From the NCBI GenBank assembly GCA_947498785.1, contig CANMLS010000019.1, forward strand, positions 29,431 to 93,430: 64,000 nt of DNA, read 5' to 3'. This DNA comes from an uncultured Aquimarina sp. GTDB lineage: Bacteria; Bacteroidota; Bacteroidia; Flavobacteriales; Flavobacteriaceae. How positions within the stretch are numbered: position 1 is the stretch's first letter; every line of letters begins with the position of its first letter. This document shows, piece by piece, positions 1 through 8,777 of this stretch. Made by a program: the position numbers and the translations under genes. The notes below the pieces were generated by a model that saw only the letters and a list, made by a program, of their open reading frames with translations, did not search any database and had not been told where the DNA came from.

Positions 1-87
1 GTTGCGTATCCAATAATCAAATCTGCAGTAGCTTTCTTAAATACTATGGCTAGTTTTGAGAGTGCAGGAGTTTCTGGTAATGAATAA
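1..87 (+). CDS. cobT: Nicotinate-nucleotide--dimethylbenzimidazole phosphoribosyltransferase, C-terminal end (partial)
   Basis: The window opens inside a reading frame that gives 28 codons and stops at TAA 85-87. The tail contains AFLNTMASFESAGVSG, which matches the conserved C-terminus of CobT: an A-x-L-x-x-MA-F-x-AG pattern just before the stop. CobT makes alpha-ribazole phosphate from dimethylbenzimidazole and nicotinate mononucleotide for the lower loop of cobalamin. The next recognisable genes, cobS and cobC, act on CobT's product, which supports the call. Only the end is visible, so the identification rests on a short motif plus context. Confidence 0.72.
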   Translation, partial: VAYPIIKSAVAFLNTMASFESAGVSGNE

Positions 88-139
88 TATCCTTTATACC
101 TATATCTAAGAACTGAAACAATCAAAATAATTTAGTCTA

Positions 140-481
140 ATGAAAAAAGGAGTATTATCTGTTATTGTTGCTACGATGGGGATATATTTTGTATACTGGT
201 TTAATCGCAGTATTTATGAAACTGTAACTCTATCTTCTGGTACAGAAAATGTTTCAGAATTTTCATTACATACATTTAGCAATGTATATAAAATTATGGC
301 TATGAGTATTGGTTTATTAGGGCTTTATTTAGGTGTAATTTCAATGAAAAATAAAAAGAAGATTGCAATAACTGGTATTACCTTATCAATTATTGTCATT
401 ATTATTTCATTTCTTTCTCTTTACGAATACTATCTTCGTTTTAAAACACCTGTTAATCCACAAACTACAATTTCCCAATAA
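140..481 (+). CDS. Small integral membrane protein of unknown function inside the cobalamin cluster
   Basis: I do not recognise the family. The product is 113 residues with three hydrophobic stretches: about 4-22, 53-67 and 74-93. A short polar loop separates the first two (about 23-50), and the C-terminal tail is polar (about residues 97-113). No catalytic or cofactor motif is evident and there is no lipobox. It lies 52 nt after the cobT stop and 15 nt before cobS, so it is probably co-transcribed with them. That suggests, but does not show, a membrane role linked to cobalamin assembly, or it may simply be a passenger. The ATG at 140 is the only good start. Confidence 0.6.
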   Translation: MKKGVLSVIVATMGIYFVYWFNRSIYETVTLSSGTENVSEFSLHTFSNVYKIMAMSIGLLGLYLGVISMKNKKKIAITGITLSIIVIIISFLSLYEYYLRFKTPVNPQTTISQ

Positions 482-496
482 AAAACAATAGCTATT

Positions 497-1261
497 ATGA
501 AAAAAGAAATCCATATCTTCTTCACAGCATTGATGTTTTTTACACGTATTCCTTGTCCAAAATGGGTAAATCATGATCCTCTATATTTGAGACTTAGTTC
601 AAAATACTTCCCCTTGATCGGCATTATTGTAGGCGGCATAGGTGCCTTGGTTTATTATGGAGCTTCCTTTCTTTTCTCAACAGAAATTTCGTTACTACTA
701 TCCTTATTTGCTACGATTTATACCACTGGAGCGTTTCATGAAGATGGGTTCGCCGATGTGTGTGATGGTTTTGGTGGTGGATGGACCAAAGAAAAGATTC
801 TTTTAATTATGAAAGATTCTCGCCTGGGAACTTATGGTACTATAGGGTTATTATTAATTCTAGGAATAAAATTTGCAGCTTTAAGAGAACTACATATACC
901 CTACATTCCGTTACTGCTTATCTCAGGACATAGCCTAAGTCGGTTTATTGCTACTACCTTAATTTTTACACACCCTTATGTAAGAAATACAGATGACAGT
1001 AAAGCCCAACCAGCTGCAAAAAGCATGAATATTTCTATGCTTCTAATTAGTAGTGTTTTTGGAATTACTCCATTGTTTTTTTTCAAGAATCCATGGATAT
1101 TTCTTACATTGATCCCCATGTATTTATCCAAAATATTTCTTGCTTCTAAATTCAAAAAATGGATTGGAGGTCAAACAGGAGATTGTGCTGGTGCTGTACA
1201 ACAATTAAGTGAAGTGATATTCTATCTTACAACTTTAGCCATATGGAATTATATCTGGTAA
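497..1261 (+). CDS. cobS: Adenosylcobinamide-GDP ribazoletransferase (cobalamin synthase)
   Basis: CobS joins adenosylcobinamide-GDP with alpha-ribazole (or its phosphate) in the inner membrane, the last assembly step of cobalamin. The 254-residue length is normal for the family. The conserved acidic Mg-binding segment HEDGFADVCDGFGGG is at residues 81-95, and MKDSRLGTYG, the second family signature, is at 105-114. The rest is a set of hydrophobic helices, as expected. The C-terminal region GGQTGDCAGAVQQLSE is also typical. The gene follows the small membrane protein by 15 nt and overlaps cobC by 19 nt, indicating tight translational coupling. Confidence 0.95.
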   Translation: MKKEIHIFFTALMFFTRIPCPKWVNHDPLYLRLSSKYFPLIGIIVGGIGALVYYGASFLFSTEISLLLSLFATIYTTGAFHEDGFADVCDGFGGGWTKEKILLIMKDSRLGTYGTIGLLLILGIKFAALRELHIPYIPLLLISGHSLSRFIATTLIFTHPYVRNTDDSKAQPAAKSMNISMLLISSVFGITPLFFFKNPWIFLTLIPMYLSKIFLASKFKKWIGGQTGDCAGAVQQLSEVIFYLTTLAIWNYIW

Positions 1262-1761
1262 GGCATACAACACCTAATATAGAAAAAGGGATGTGCTATG
1301 GTCAAAGTGATATCGGCATTACAGATTCTTTTCCTTCTGAAGTAGAAAAAATACATCAAAAAATCCCACTTTCTGAAATTTCAAAAGTATATAGTAGCCC
1401 TTTGCAAAGGTGTAGGTTATTAGCCGAAACATTTAAAAAAGAAATAACCATTGATGATAGACTCAAAGAATTAAACTTTGGAGATTGGGAATTAAAACTA
1501 TGGGATTCTATTCATAGCAAAGTATTAGACCCTTGGATGAATGATTTTGTTAATGTTACTGTTCCCAATGGTGAATCTTATATCATGCTTCAAAAACGAG
1601 TGGTAGAATTCTTCAATTCTTTAGACACTACCTCTAATACAAAAAACATTATTGTCTCTCATGCTGGACCTATACGAGCATTATTAGCGTATTTGCGTCA
1701 TATTGAACTTAAAGATTCTTTTGATATTAAAATAGCATATGGAGAAGTGGTTATGATCTAA
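1243..1761 (+). CDS. cobC: Alpha-ribazole phosphatase, histidine phosphatase family
   Basis: A phosphoglycerate-mutase-like histidine phosphatase of 172 residues. The catalytic RHT motif is at residues 7-9 (LVRHTTP), and the second catalytic histidine lies in SHAG at about 139-142. The middle motif VYSSPLQRCRLLAE, with its conserved Ser-Pro and Arg, is present. In this context the likely substrate is alpha-ribazole 5'-phosphate, dephosphorylated next to CobS in the nucleotide-loop branch. The ATG at 1243 lies within the end of cobS, giving a 19-nt overlap. The protein is slightly short compared with enterobacterial CobC, but all motifs are present. A generic phosphatase cannot be excluded; the neighbourhood decides the name. 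Confidence 0.85.
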   Translation: MELYLVRHTTPNIEKGMCYGQSDIGITDSFPSEVEKIHQKIPLSEISKVYSSPLQRCRLLAETFKKEITIDDRLKELNFGDWELKLWDSIHSKVLDPWMNDFVNVTVPNGESYIMLQKRVVEFFNSLDTTSNTKNIIVSHAGPIRALLAYLRHIELKDSFDIKIAYGEVVMI

Positions 1762-1892
1762 GTCTAATCTAATCTCCAGAAATGGTTTAAGACATTCTTT
1801 TCAAAGTATTGGATAGAGTTACAAAATTCAATTAAAAGTTATTTTAGGTTTATACTTATTTTGATTTAATTATTTTTACAAAAACGATCTTT

Positions 1893-3032
1893 ATGCGTAA
1901 TATTCTTATTCTAATATTGATAGTTACATTACAATCTTCTTGTAAAAAAGCTCCTAATGAAACCAAGCCACTTACTGTAATGTATCTGGCACCACAAACA
2001 TTAGAATATGCTTCAGGATTTACTATCCTAAATAAGAAAAACTATAAAGAAATTAAGGTTACAACTCCCTGGCCAGATGCAAAAGAAGAATTAACCTATA
2101 TATTATATCCAAAAGGAACAGAAAAACCATTTAAAGCAGCAAAAACAGTATTTGTAGAAGTCCCTATAGAAAGAGTTGTAGTTACTTCTACCACAGATAT
2201 ACCTATGTTAGAATATCTTAATCTTGAGCAAAAACTAGTAGGGTTTCCACACACAGATTACATTTCTTCAGAAAAAACCCGTACTTTGATAGATAATGGT
2301 ACTATTAAAGAATTAGGCAAGGAATATAACTTAAATACCGAAGTTGTACTTGAGCTTTCTCCAGAATTAATCATAGGGTTTTCGGCTACAGGAGATACAA
2401 AAGCATATGATCTGATTCAAAAAACTGGAATTCCCGTAGTGATGAATGGTTCTTGGATGGAGCAGCACCCTTTGGGTAGAGCAGAATGGATAAAATTTGT
2501 AGCAGCATTCTTTGGGAAAGAAGCGGCTGCAGAAAAACATTTTCAAAACATAAAAGAAGACTATAACAAAGCTGTAACTCTTGCTCAAGATATAACGAGT
2601 ACTCCTTCTGTTATATCGGGAAGTATGTTTAAAGACGTATGGTATATCCCTGGAGGAAAAAGTTATTTTGCAAAAATTTTAAAGGATGCTAACACTAACT
2701 ATTTATGGTCAGATAACACTAAATCTGGTAGCCTTACACTAAGTTTTGAAAGCGTTTTAGATAAAGGACAACATGCTGATTTATGGATACGATCAGGAAG
2801 TTCGAGATCATTATCAGAACTTAAAGGAAAAAATCATCAATATACCTCATTTGACGCATTTAAAAATAAAACCGTATATTCTTCAACATTAAAAATGGGT
2901 AGTAAAGGAGGATCTATTTACTATGAATTAGGACCAATGCGTCCAGATTTAATTTTAAAAGATATTATTCATATCGCACACCCAGAACTATTAACCAGTT
3001 ACGAACCTTATTTTTTTGAAAAACTTAATTAA
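1893..3032 (+). CDS. ABC transporter substrate-binding lipoprotein, BtuF/FepB-like (cobalamin or siderophore)
   Basis: The N-terminus is a lipoprotein signal: a hydrophobic core at residues 4-13 and a lipobox ending at Cys17 (LQSSC), so the protein should be lipid-anchored facing the periplasm. The rest resembles the two-lobed periplasmic binding protein fold of the B12/ferric-siderophore class. It contains VEVPIERVVVTSTTDIPML, leading to KLVGFPHTDYI and LSPELIIGF, where these proteins first contact the ligand. The length of 379 is long for the family (usually about 270-320), with an unusual N-terminal 60 residues. It is followed without a gap by the permease, and the cobalamin genes upstream favour B12 or a corrinoid as ligand. 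Confidence 0.82.
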   Translation: MRNILILILIVTLQSSCKKAPNETKPLTVMYLAPQTLEYASGFTILNKKNYKEIKVTTPWPDAKEELTYILYPKGTEKPFKAAKTVFVEVPIERVVVTSTTDIPMLEYLNLEQKLVGFPHTDYISSEKTRTLIDNGTIKELGKEYNLNTEVVLELSPELIIGFSATGDTKAYDLIQKTGIPVVMNGSWMEQHPLGRAEWIKFVAAFFGKEAAAEKHFQNIKEDYNKAVTLAQDITSTPSVISGSMFKDVWYIPGGKSYFAKILKDANTNYLWSDNTKSGSLTLSFESVLDKGQHADLWIRSGSSRSLSELKGKNHQYTSFDAFKNKTVYSSTLKMGSKGGSIYYELGPMRPDLILKDIIHIAHPELLTSYEPYFFEKLN

Positions 3033-4064
3033 TTGATTCCAAATAAATCATATAAGCGTGTTTTCATTGCTATTATTTTACTCTTGATTGTTTGTTTTAT
3101 AGCAAATATCAGTCTGGGTTCTGTCTTTATTCCCTGGTTAGATACATTAAGCAGTTTGGTTAACGGTCCTGTAGAAAAAGAATCATGGAGGCATATTATC
3201 GTTAATTATAGAGTCCCTAAAGCGATTACTGCAATTATTGTTGGTAGCGGATTAGGAGTTTCTGGGGTGTTAATGCAAACTCTTTTTAGAAATCCTCTGG
3301 CTGGACCTTTTGTTCTTGGTATAAGCTCTGGAGCAACTCTTGGAGTTGCCGTATTAATCCTTGGGAGCACTCTGGTAGGAGGAACAACATTTGTTTTTTT
3401 AACCTCAAAATGGGGATTAGTAATAGCATCAAGCTTAGGGAGTATATTTGTATTATTTGCAGTAATGATAGTTTCTGCCCGTGTTAGAGATACAATGGCT
3501 ATTTTGATTATCGGACTCATGTTTGGTAGTATTACTTCTGCGATAGTAAGCGTACTTTCTTACTTTGCCCCTGCCGATCAATTACAACAATATGTTTTTT
3601 GGGAATTTGGTAGCCTAGGAAATCTTTCCTGGAATGATCTACTGATTTTTTCAGGAATATCTATTTTGGGAATGCTATTATCAATACTTGCCATAAAACC
3701 ATTAAACACATTACTACTAGGCGAAAATTATGCTAGAAGCCTTGGTTTAAACATAAAAACCAGTCGTTTTCTTATCATTTCTGCTACAGGCTTATTAGCT
3801 GGTAGTATTACTGCTTTTGCAGGACCAATTGCATTCATTGGCTTGGCCGTACCGCACCTTACTCGTCAACTATTTCATACTTCAGATCACAAAACTTTAA
3901 TACCAGCAGTCATACTAATTGGAAGTATTATTATGCTTGTTTGTGATAGTATCGCTCAATTACCAACAAGCGAATACACTTTACCTATTAATGCTATCAC
4001 TTCCTTAATAGGGGCACCTGTTGTGATCTGGTTATTAGTTCGTAAAAGAAAAATGTTGTTCTAA
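3033..4064 (+). CDS. btuC: Iron-siderophore/vitamin B12 ABC transporter permease (FecCD/BtuC family)
   Basis: A 343-residue polytopic membrane protein with FecCD family hallmarks: NYRVPKAITAIIVGSGLGVSGVLMQ..RNPLAGPF near residues 57-95, GENYARSLGL at about 230, and AFAGPIAFIGLAVPH at about 262-276, the loop that contacts the ATPase. Roughly ten transmembrane helices are expected. The start appears to be TTG at 3033, directly after the stop of the binding protein; no ATG occurs early enough to preserve the N-terminal helix. The matching ATPase (BtuD-like) is not downstream, so it must be upstream of the window or elsewhere. The B12 assignment is by context. Confidence 0.86.
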   Translation: MIPNKSYKRVFIAIILLLIVCFIANISLGSVFIPWLDTLSSLVNGPVEKESWRHIIVNYRVPKAITAIIVGSGLGVSGVLMQTLFRNPLAGPFVLGISSGATLGVAVLILGSTLVGGTTFVFLTSKWGLVIASSLGSIFVLFAVMIVSARVRDTMAILIIGLMFGSITSAIVSVLSYFAPADQLQQYVFWEFGSLGNLSWNDLLIFSGISILGMLLSILAIKPLNTLLLGENYARSLGLNIKTSRFLIISATGLLAGSITAFAGPIAFIGLAVPHLTRQLFHTSDHKTLIPAVILIGSIIMLVCDSIAQLPTSEYTLPINAITSLIGAPVVIWLLVRKRKMLF

Positions 4065-4088
4065 AAATGTTCGTGTTTATACGCAAAT

Positions 4089-4124
4089 AATTAAGAATAT
4101 CGGTACAAAAGATATTTCTTAATC
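4089..4124 (+). terminator. Possible hairpin after the transporter gene
   Basis: TTAAGAATATC (4091-4101) and GATATTTCTTAA (4111-4122) form an imperfect inverted repeat with one bulge and a 9-nt loop, 26 nt beyond the permease stop. It is A+T rich and lacks a strong U-run directly after it, so it is a weak terminator candidate at best. Confidence 0.3.
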
Positions 4125-4188
4125 ATATTTAAATTAAATAAAAAAAGTATCCTTTTAAAGTTGTATTTTTAAAGAAAAACATCTAATA

Positions 4189-4764
4189 ATGAATGCATCA
4201 GAGTACTTAGAGGCTATCCAAAAACAATTTAAATATTACCAATCGTTAGGTAAAAAAACGATAGCGCAGTTACCAGAAGAAAAACTTTTTTGGCAATTTA
4301 ATGATGATAGTAATAGTATTGCAATTATTGTAAAACACCTATGGGGAAATATGAAATCCCGTTGGACAAATTTTTTGACAGAAGATGGAGAAAAAGAATG
4401 GAGGCAACGTGATGCTGAATTTGTTAATGACATTAAAACAAAAGAAGAACTCTTAATCAAATGGCATGAAGGATGGAAATGTCTTTTTGAAGCTTTAGAG
4501 AATATTAATGAAGATAATTTTGATCAACCAATCTATGTCCGAAATATAGAACACAGTATAACTGAAGCAATCAATCGTCAATTAGCACATTATTCATATC
4601 ATATTGGTCAAATTGTATTTTTAGGAAAAATGATTACAGGTCGGCAATGGCAGAGTCTATCTATTCCAAAAGGAAAATCTTCTGCATACAATGAAAAACA
4701 ATTTGCTAAACCCAAGCATAAAGCACATTACACTGATAAGCTGATGGAAGACGACACCAATTAG
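4189..4764 (+). CDS. DinB-like superfamily protein, DUF1572 type
   Basis: A 191-residue soluble protein whose layout matches the DUF1572 branch of the DinB/YfiT four-helix metal-binding fold. His50 lies in IVKHLWGNM, and a pair of histidines lies in LAHYSYHIGQIVFLGKMI near residues 133-140. Those three histidines are the expected divalent-metal ligands. Members are found widely in Bacteroidota and Firmicutes and are thought to be thiol-dependent or metal-dependent enzymes; the substrate is unknown here. The gene stands alone between the transporter and dnaN, 124 nt from each neighbour. Confidence 0.8.
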   Translation: MNASEYLEAIQKQFKYYQSLGKKTIAQLPEEKLFWQFNDDSNSIAIIVKHLWGNMKSRWTNFLTEDGEKEWRQRDAEFVNDIKTKEELLIKWHEGWKCLFEALENINEDNFDQPIYVRNIEHSITEAINRQLAHYSYHIGQIVFLGKMITGRQWQSLSIPKGKSSAYNEKQFAKPKHKAHYTDKLMEDDTN

Positions 4765-4854
4765 AGATGATAATTAATAAAAATAGTCAATAACTCCCTT
4801 TGCTTTGTTAATAACTATGGTTTTCTGCATATCGAAATCCTAGTAGATTACAAT

Positions 4855-4862
4855 TATATTTG
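4855..4862 (+). promoter_or_regulatory. Candidate -7 promoter element for dnaN
   Basis: TATATTTG matches the Bacteroidota -7 consensus TAnnTTTG and ends 26 nt before the dnaN ATG. I found no convincing TTTG at the usual -33 distance, so this is a single-element match. Confidence 0.4.
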
Positions 4863-4888
4863 CCAAAACCGTACATAATAAATCACAA

Positions 4889-6007
4889 ATGAAATTCATA
4901 GTATCTAGTTCATACTTACTTAAGCAACTACAGGTGTTAGGTGGTGTAATTAGTAATAGCAATACCTTACCAATCTTAGATAACTTCTTATTTGAATTAG
5001 ACAATAATTCATTGCTTGTTTCTGCATCTGATCTTGAGACTACAATGTCTGCAAAATTAGAAGTAGAATCTGCAGATCAAGGAACCATTGCTGTACCTGC
5101 TAAATTATTATTAGAAACACTTAAAACTTTTCCTGAGCAACCCTTAACTTTTGTTGTGGCAGATAACAACACTATAGAAATTAGTTCTAATCATGGTAAA
5201 TACGCATTAGCGTATGCAGATGGTGAAGAATTCCCAAAAGCTGTAGAGTTAGAAGAGCCTAGTTCAACTAACGTTTTGGGGGATGTACTAGCGACCGCAG
5301 TAAGTAAAACTATTTTTGCTACTGGCAATGATGATCTTAGACCTGTGATGAGCGGTGTATTTTTTCAATTTTCGACAGAAGGGCTGACCTTTGTAGCTAC
5401 AGATGCTCATAAACTGGTTAAATATACTCGGGAAGACATCAAAGCTTCTCAATCTGCCGAATTCATTATGCCAAAAAAACCTTTGAATTTATTAAAAGGA
5501 ATTTTGGCGGGTAGTGATACAGAAGTAGTAATAGAATATAACGAGTCTAATGCAAAATTTACTTTTGATGAGACTCAATTAATTTGTAGATTAATAGATG
5601 GAAAATATCCGAACTATGAGGCTGTTATCCCTAAAGAAAACCCTAACAAATTAACAATTGCAAGAACGCAGTTCTTAAATTCAGTTCGTAGGGTATCTAT
5701 TTTCTCAAATAAAACAACACATCAAATTCGTTTAAAAATTGCAGGAGCAGAACTAAATATATCCGCAGAAGACATAGACTACTCCAACAAAGCAGAAGAA
5801 CGTTTAACATGTGATTACCAAGGAGATGATATGCAGATAGGATTTAATTCTCGTTTCCTTAGTGAAATGTTGAATAACCTTAATGCAGATGAAGTACAAC
5901 TTGAAATGTCACTCCCTAACAGAGCAGGAATCCTCACTCCTATTGATGGATTGGATGAAGGAGAACATGTAACTATGTTGGTAATGCCTGTTATGCTAAA
6001 CAACTAA
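4889..6007 (+). CDS. dnaN: DNA polymerase III subunit beta (sliding clamp)
   Basis: A 372-residue protein with the three-domain clamp architecture. The N-terminus KFIVSSSYLLKQLQVLGGVISNSNTLPIL is the standard start of domain I. LRPVMSGVFFQF..TFVATDAHKLVKYTR near 150-180 marks domain II, and LICRLIDGKYPNYEAVIP near 232-249 is the strongly conserved linker into domain III. The C-terminus ends in MLVMPVMLNN, equivalent to the MPMRL tail that forms part of the hydrophobic cleft bound by clamp-binding proteins. It is not next to dnaA here, which is common in this phylum. A strong terminator follows, so it is probably monocistronic. Confidence 0.97.
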   Translation: MKFIVSSSYLLKQLQVLGGVISNSNTLPILDNFLFELDNNSLLVSASDLETTMSAKLEVESADQGTIAVPAKLLLETLKTFPEQPLTFVVADNNTIEISSNHGKYALAYADGEEFPKAVELEEPSSTNVLGDVLATAVSKTIFATGNDDLRPVMSGVFFQFSTEGLTFVATDAHKLVKYTREDIKASQSAEFIMPKKPLNLLKGILAGSDTEVVIEYNESNAKFTFDETQLICRLIDGKYPNYEAVIPKENPNKLTIARTQFLNSVRRVSIFSNKTTHQIRLKIAGAELNISAEDIDYSNKAEERLTCDYQGDDMQIGFNSRFLSEMLNNLNADEVQLEMSLPNRAGILTPIDGLDEGEHVTMLVMPVMLNN

Positions 6008-6372
6008 TACACTAGCTAAATAACCATTATATTTAGATCCAACCATTTCTTTTTTGTGGTTGGATTTTTTTATGTTTTATAACAATTCTGATTTAAAAAT
6101 ACTCAAATAAAAAACTATCTTTTTTTAATTAGGAGAAAAAGAAAAATCATGCATAGCTACAATTTAGTTTTGTTTTGAAGTATCAGTAAAAAAGGACTAA
6201 TTTTAATGGTAAATTTAAATAAGAAATAGTATTACTTTAAATAAAAAATTAAAACCTATTACTGGTAGATAACAAGAAAACCTTGTTAAGGTTATTTAAA
6301 ATAAAAAGATAAAACTTAATCTTTTATATACATTTACTATAATCATGAAATAACCATTCAACGTATTTGATT
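6008..6372. other. Intergenic region after dnaN
   Basis: This stretch of about 365 nt has no plausible gene. It holds the dnaN terminator near its start, then very A+T-rich DNA. A small hairpin, TAACAAG / CTTGTTA with a 5-nt loop, lies at 6270-6288. I see no riboswitch-like structure. Confidence 0.6.
6037..6071 (+). terminator. Intrinsic terminator of dnaN
   Basis: ATCCAACCA (6037-6045) pairs perfectly with TGGTTGGAT (6057-6065), giving a 9-bp stem and 11-nt loop, followed by a run of T (6065-6071). It lies 30 nt after the dnaN stop. Confidence 0.85.
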
Positions 6373-7893
6373 ATGACTAAGTATCTAATACCTGCCATCT
6401 TCCTCTTCATTATCTCCTCTTCTATTGGTCAAAGTATTACAGATCAGGAATTAAATAAATTGTCTCTCACTTATGCCAAAACATCGTTTGATGAATTTGT
6501 TGATCTCTTAAGTTTACCCAATAATGCACATTTTCCTGAGGATATAGAAAAGAACCTTAAATGGTGTGAAAAAGCATTTACAGATAGAGGTTTTTCAATT
6601 CAACAGCTTACAACAGAAAAAATCCCATTATTATTAGCTAGCAAAAATTATAAAAAAGCAAAGAAAACGGTCTTGATATATCTTCAGGTGGATGGGCAAC
6701 CAGTGGATACTACAAAATGGTTTCAAGATAATCCTTATAGAGCTACATTAAAAGAATTTAATGATCAGGATAAATCCTGGAGCACAATTTCATTAAATCA
6801 ATTAAAAGACTCTATTCATCATGATTGGAGAATTTTTGCAAGATCCACCTCTGATGCAAAAGGTCCGGTAGTTATGTTTCTAAAAGCAATGGATATTATA
6901 AATGATCTAAAATATGAGCCCAACTTCAATATAAAAGTGGTTATGGATTTTGAGGAAGAAATTAGTTCTCCCAGATTACCCAAGGCTGTGCTCGATTATA
7001 AAGATCAATTAGCTTCAGATATGCTTGTTATTTTTGATGGACCAATGCATATTTCTAACAAACCAACATTAGCTTATGGAGCTAGAGGAATAACAACCTT
7101 ATCTCTTGAGGTCTTTGGCCCGAGAGCGCCTCAACACAGTGGCCACTATGGTAATTATGTTCCAAACCCTGCATTACGGCTTTCACAATTATTAGCTTCT
7201 ATGATGCAAGATGATGGTCGTGTAGCTATACCGGGGTGGTATGATGGTATCCAAATTTCTGAAAAAACAAAAAAAATACTGAAACAAGTTCCTGATGATG
7301 AACAAATAATGAGAAAAAAACTAGGTATTGCTTCAATTGATAATATCGCAGAGACCTATCAGGAATCAATACAATATCCTTCGTTAGGAATCCTAGGGAT
7401 GAAATCTGGGTGGGTTGGTACAAAAAGAAGAACTATTATTCCTTCAAGTGCAATTGCCGAAATGAATATTAGATTAGTTAAGGAGACTGATGCTAAACAT
7501 ATGGTAGATTTAGTGAAAAATCATATTATAAATCAAGGATATCATATTATCGATAGCGTCCCTACTGAAGAAGAACGTATGAAATACAAAAAAATCATTC
7601 GTTTTAATCATCAAATAGCTTATGATGCCTTTAGAACAGAGTTTGATACCGAAATTGGGGAATGGCTTAGAAATGCTATAACAAGAGCATTTGGAAAACC
7701 TCCTATACAAATACGAACCGGTGGTGGTTCGATTCCTATTTCACCATTTGTAAATACCCTAAACATTCCTGCGGTTATAGTTCCCACTGTAAATAAAGAT
7801 AATAATCAACATAGCCCAAACGAGAATATTCGAGTTGGAAACTATATAGACGGTATCAAAACCATTACAGCAATATTAACTCAAAAGTTATAA
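6373..7893 (+). CDS. Secreted M20-family metallopeptidase-like protein with an altered metal site
   Basis: A Sec signal peptide (residues 2-20, cleavage near IGQ) precedes a full M20/ArgE-like fold. I take the ATG at 6373, because an upstream TTG two codons earlier adds nothing to the signal. The metal-site order is visible: the usual HxD becomes Q105-V-D107 (LQVDGQPVD); Asp161 in STSDAKG; the Glu pair in DFEEEIS near 194-197; Asp in FDGPMH; and His in NQHSPNE near the C-terminus. Thus four of five ligands are retained but the first His is Gln. The dimerisation insert is present in the middle. It is followed 2 nt later by an alpha/beta hydrolase. It is probably a peptidase of a divergent subfamily; the substrate is unknown. 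Confidence 0.82.
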   Translation: MTKYLIPAIFLFIISSSIGQSITDQELNKLSLTYAKTSFDEFVDLLSLPNNAHFPEDIEKNLKWCEKAFTDRGFSIQQLTTEKIPLLLASKNYKKAKKTVLIYLQVDGQPVDTTKWFQDNPYRATLKEFNDQDKSWSTISLNQLKDSIHHDWRIFARSTSDAKGPVVMFLKAMDIINDLKYEPNFNIKVVMDFEEEISSPRLPKAVLDYKDQLASDMLVIFDGPMHISNKPTLAYGARGITTLSLEVFGPRAPQHSGHYGNYVPNPALRLSQLLASMMQDDGRVAIPGWYDGIQISEKTKKILKQVPDDEQIMRKKLGIASIDNIAETYQESIQYPSLGILGMKSGWVGTKRRTIIPSSAIAEMNIRLVKETDAKHMVDLVKNHIINQGYHIIDSVPTEEERMKYKKIIRFNHQIAYDAFRTEFDTEIGEWLRNAITRAFGKPPIQIRTGGGSIPISPFVNTLNIPAVIVPTVNKDNNQHSPNENIRVGNYIDGIKTITAILTQKL

Positions 7894-7895
7894 AA

Positions 7896-8744
7896 ATGAT
7901 AACCATTCCCGCAAAAGATGGATATCAACTTATAGGGCAATTATATACTCCTTCATCAAAAGTTACAAATGATAAAGTCTTAATTATAAATTCTGCAACA
8001 GCAGTCAGTAGAAAATTATATCATCACTATGCGACTTTTATGGCAGAGCATGGATACCATGTAATTACATATGATTATAGAGGTATTGCATCGTCAAGAC
8101 CACAAAAACTGAGAGGGTTTAAGGCTACTTTCCTAGATTGGGGTGATAAAGATTTTGCGGGAGTCATAAATTACGTCAAAAAAGAATTTCCAAATCAAAA
8201 AATTCTTACTCTAGGGCATAGTATTGGAGGTACTATTATCGGTATGACAGAAAAAAACACTGAAATCAGTGGAGTAATAACTGTTGGAGCACAAACTGCA
8301 TATTATAAAGATTGGCCAAAGAAGCAAAGAGCTAAGATTTATTTCTTATGGCATATTATACTTCCCTGGATTACCAATGTTGTTGGTTATTTTCCAGGTA
8401 AAAAACTTGGAGTGCTCGAGGATGTTCCAAAGGGAGTGATACATCAGTGGCATAATAGAAGAAAGCATACCGATATAAAAAAACAACTAGAAAATAATGG
8501 TGTGAAATTATTTTATAATACGTATCAATCAAAATTGCTTACTTTAGGCATAGAAGATGATCCCATAGGAACAGAACAAGCAATCAAAAGAACACATGAT
8601 CTATTTCTGTCAAATCAAAAAGAGATTGAAATTATACGTTTAGAAGAGATTTTAACCGATAAAATTGGTCATTTTGGATTTTTTAGAAGAAAATTCATGG
8701 AAACACTTTGGGTAAAGACATTAAAATGGTTTGATGACTTATAA
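7896..8744 (+). CDS. Alpha/beta hydrolase, COG4757-like
   Basis: A 282-residue cytosolic alpha/beta hydrolase. The nucleophile elbow is GHSIGG near residues 108-113, a candidate acid lies in LGIEDDPIGT near 223, and the histidine lies in KIGHFGFF near 255. The N-terminal strand IPAKDGYQLIGQLYTPS and the YDYRGIASS oxyanion-region motif match this uncharacterised family. It starts 2 nt after the M20-like gene, so the two are almost certainly co-translated. The next gene follows after 33 nt. Esterase or lipase activity is likely; the substrate is not predictable. Confidence 0.85.
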   Translation: MITIPAKDGYQLIGQLYTPSSKVTNDKVLIINSATAVSRKLYHHYATFMAEHGYHVITYDYRGIASSRPQKLRGFKATFLDWGDKDFAGVINYVKKEFPNQKILTLGHSIGGTIIGMTEKNTEISGVITVGAQTAYYKDWPKKQRAKIYFLWHIILPWITNVVGYFPGKKLGVLEDVPKGVIHQWHNRRKHTDIKKQLENNGVKLFYNTYQSKLLTLGIEDDPIGTEQAIKRTHDLFLSNQKEIEIIRLEEILTDKIGHFGFFRRKFMETLWVKTLKWFDDL

Positions 8745-8777
8745 CATAAAATATCACACAACAATAATTTAAAACAG

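Noticed and set aside
1762..1892. Possible cobalamin riboswitch before the BtuF-like gene
   Set aside because: The gap is only 131 nt, A+T-rich, and I could not see a B12-box-like conserved element or the expected stems.
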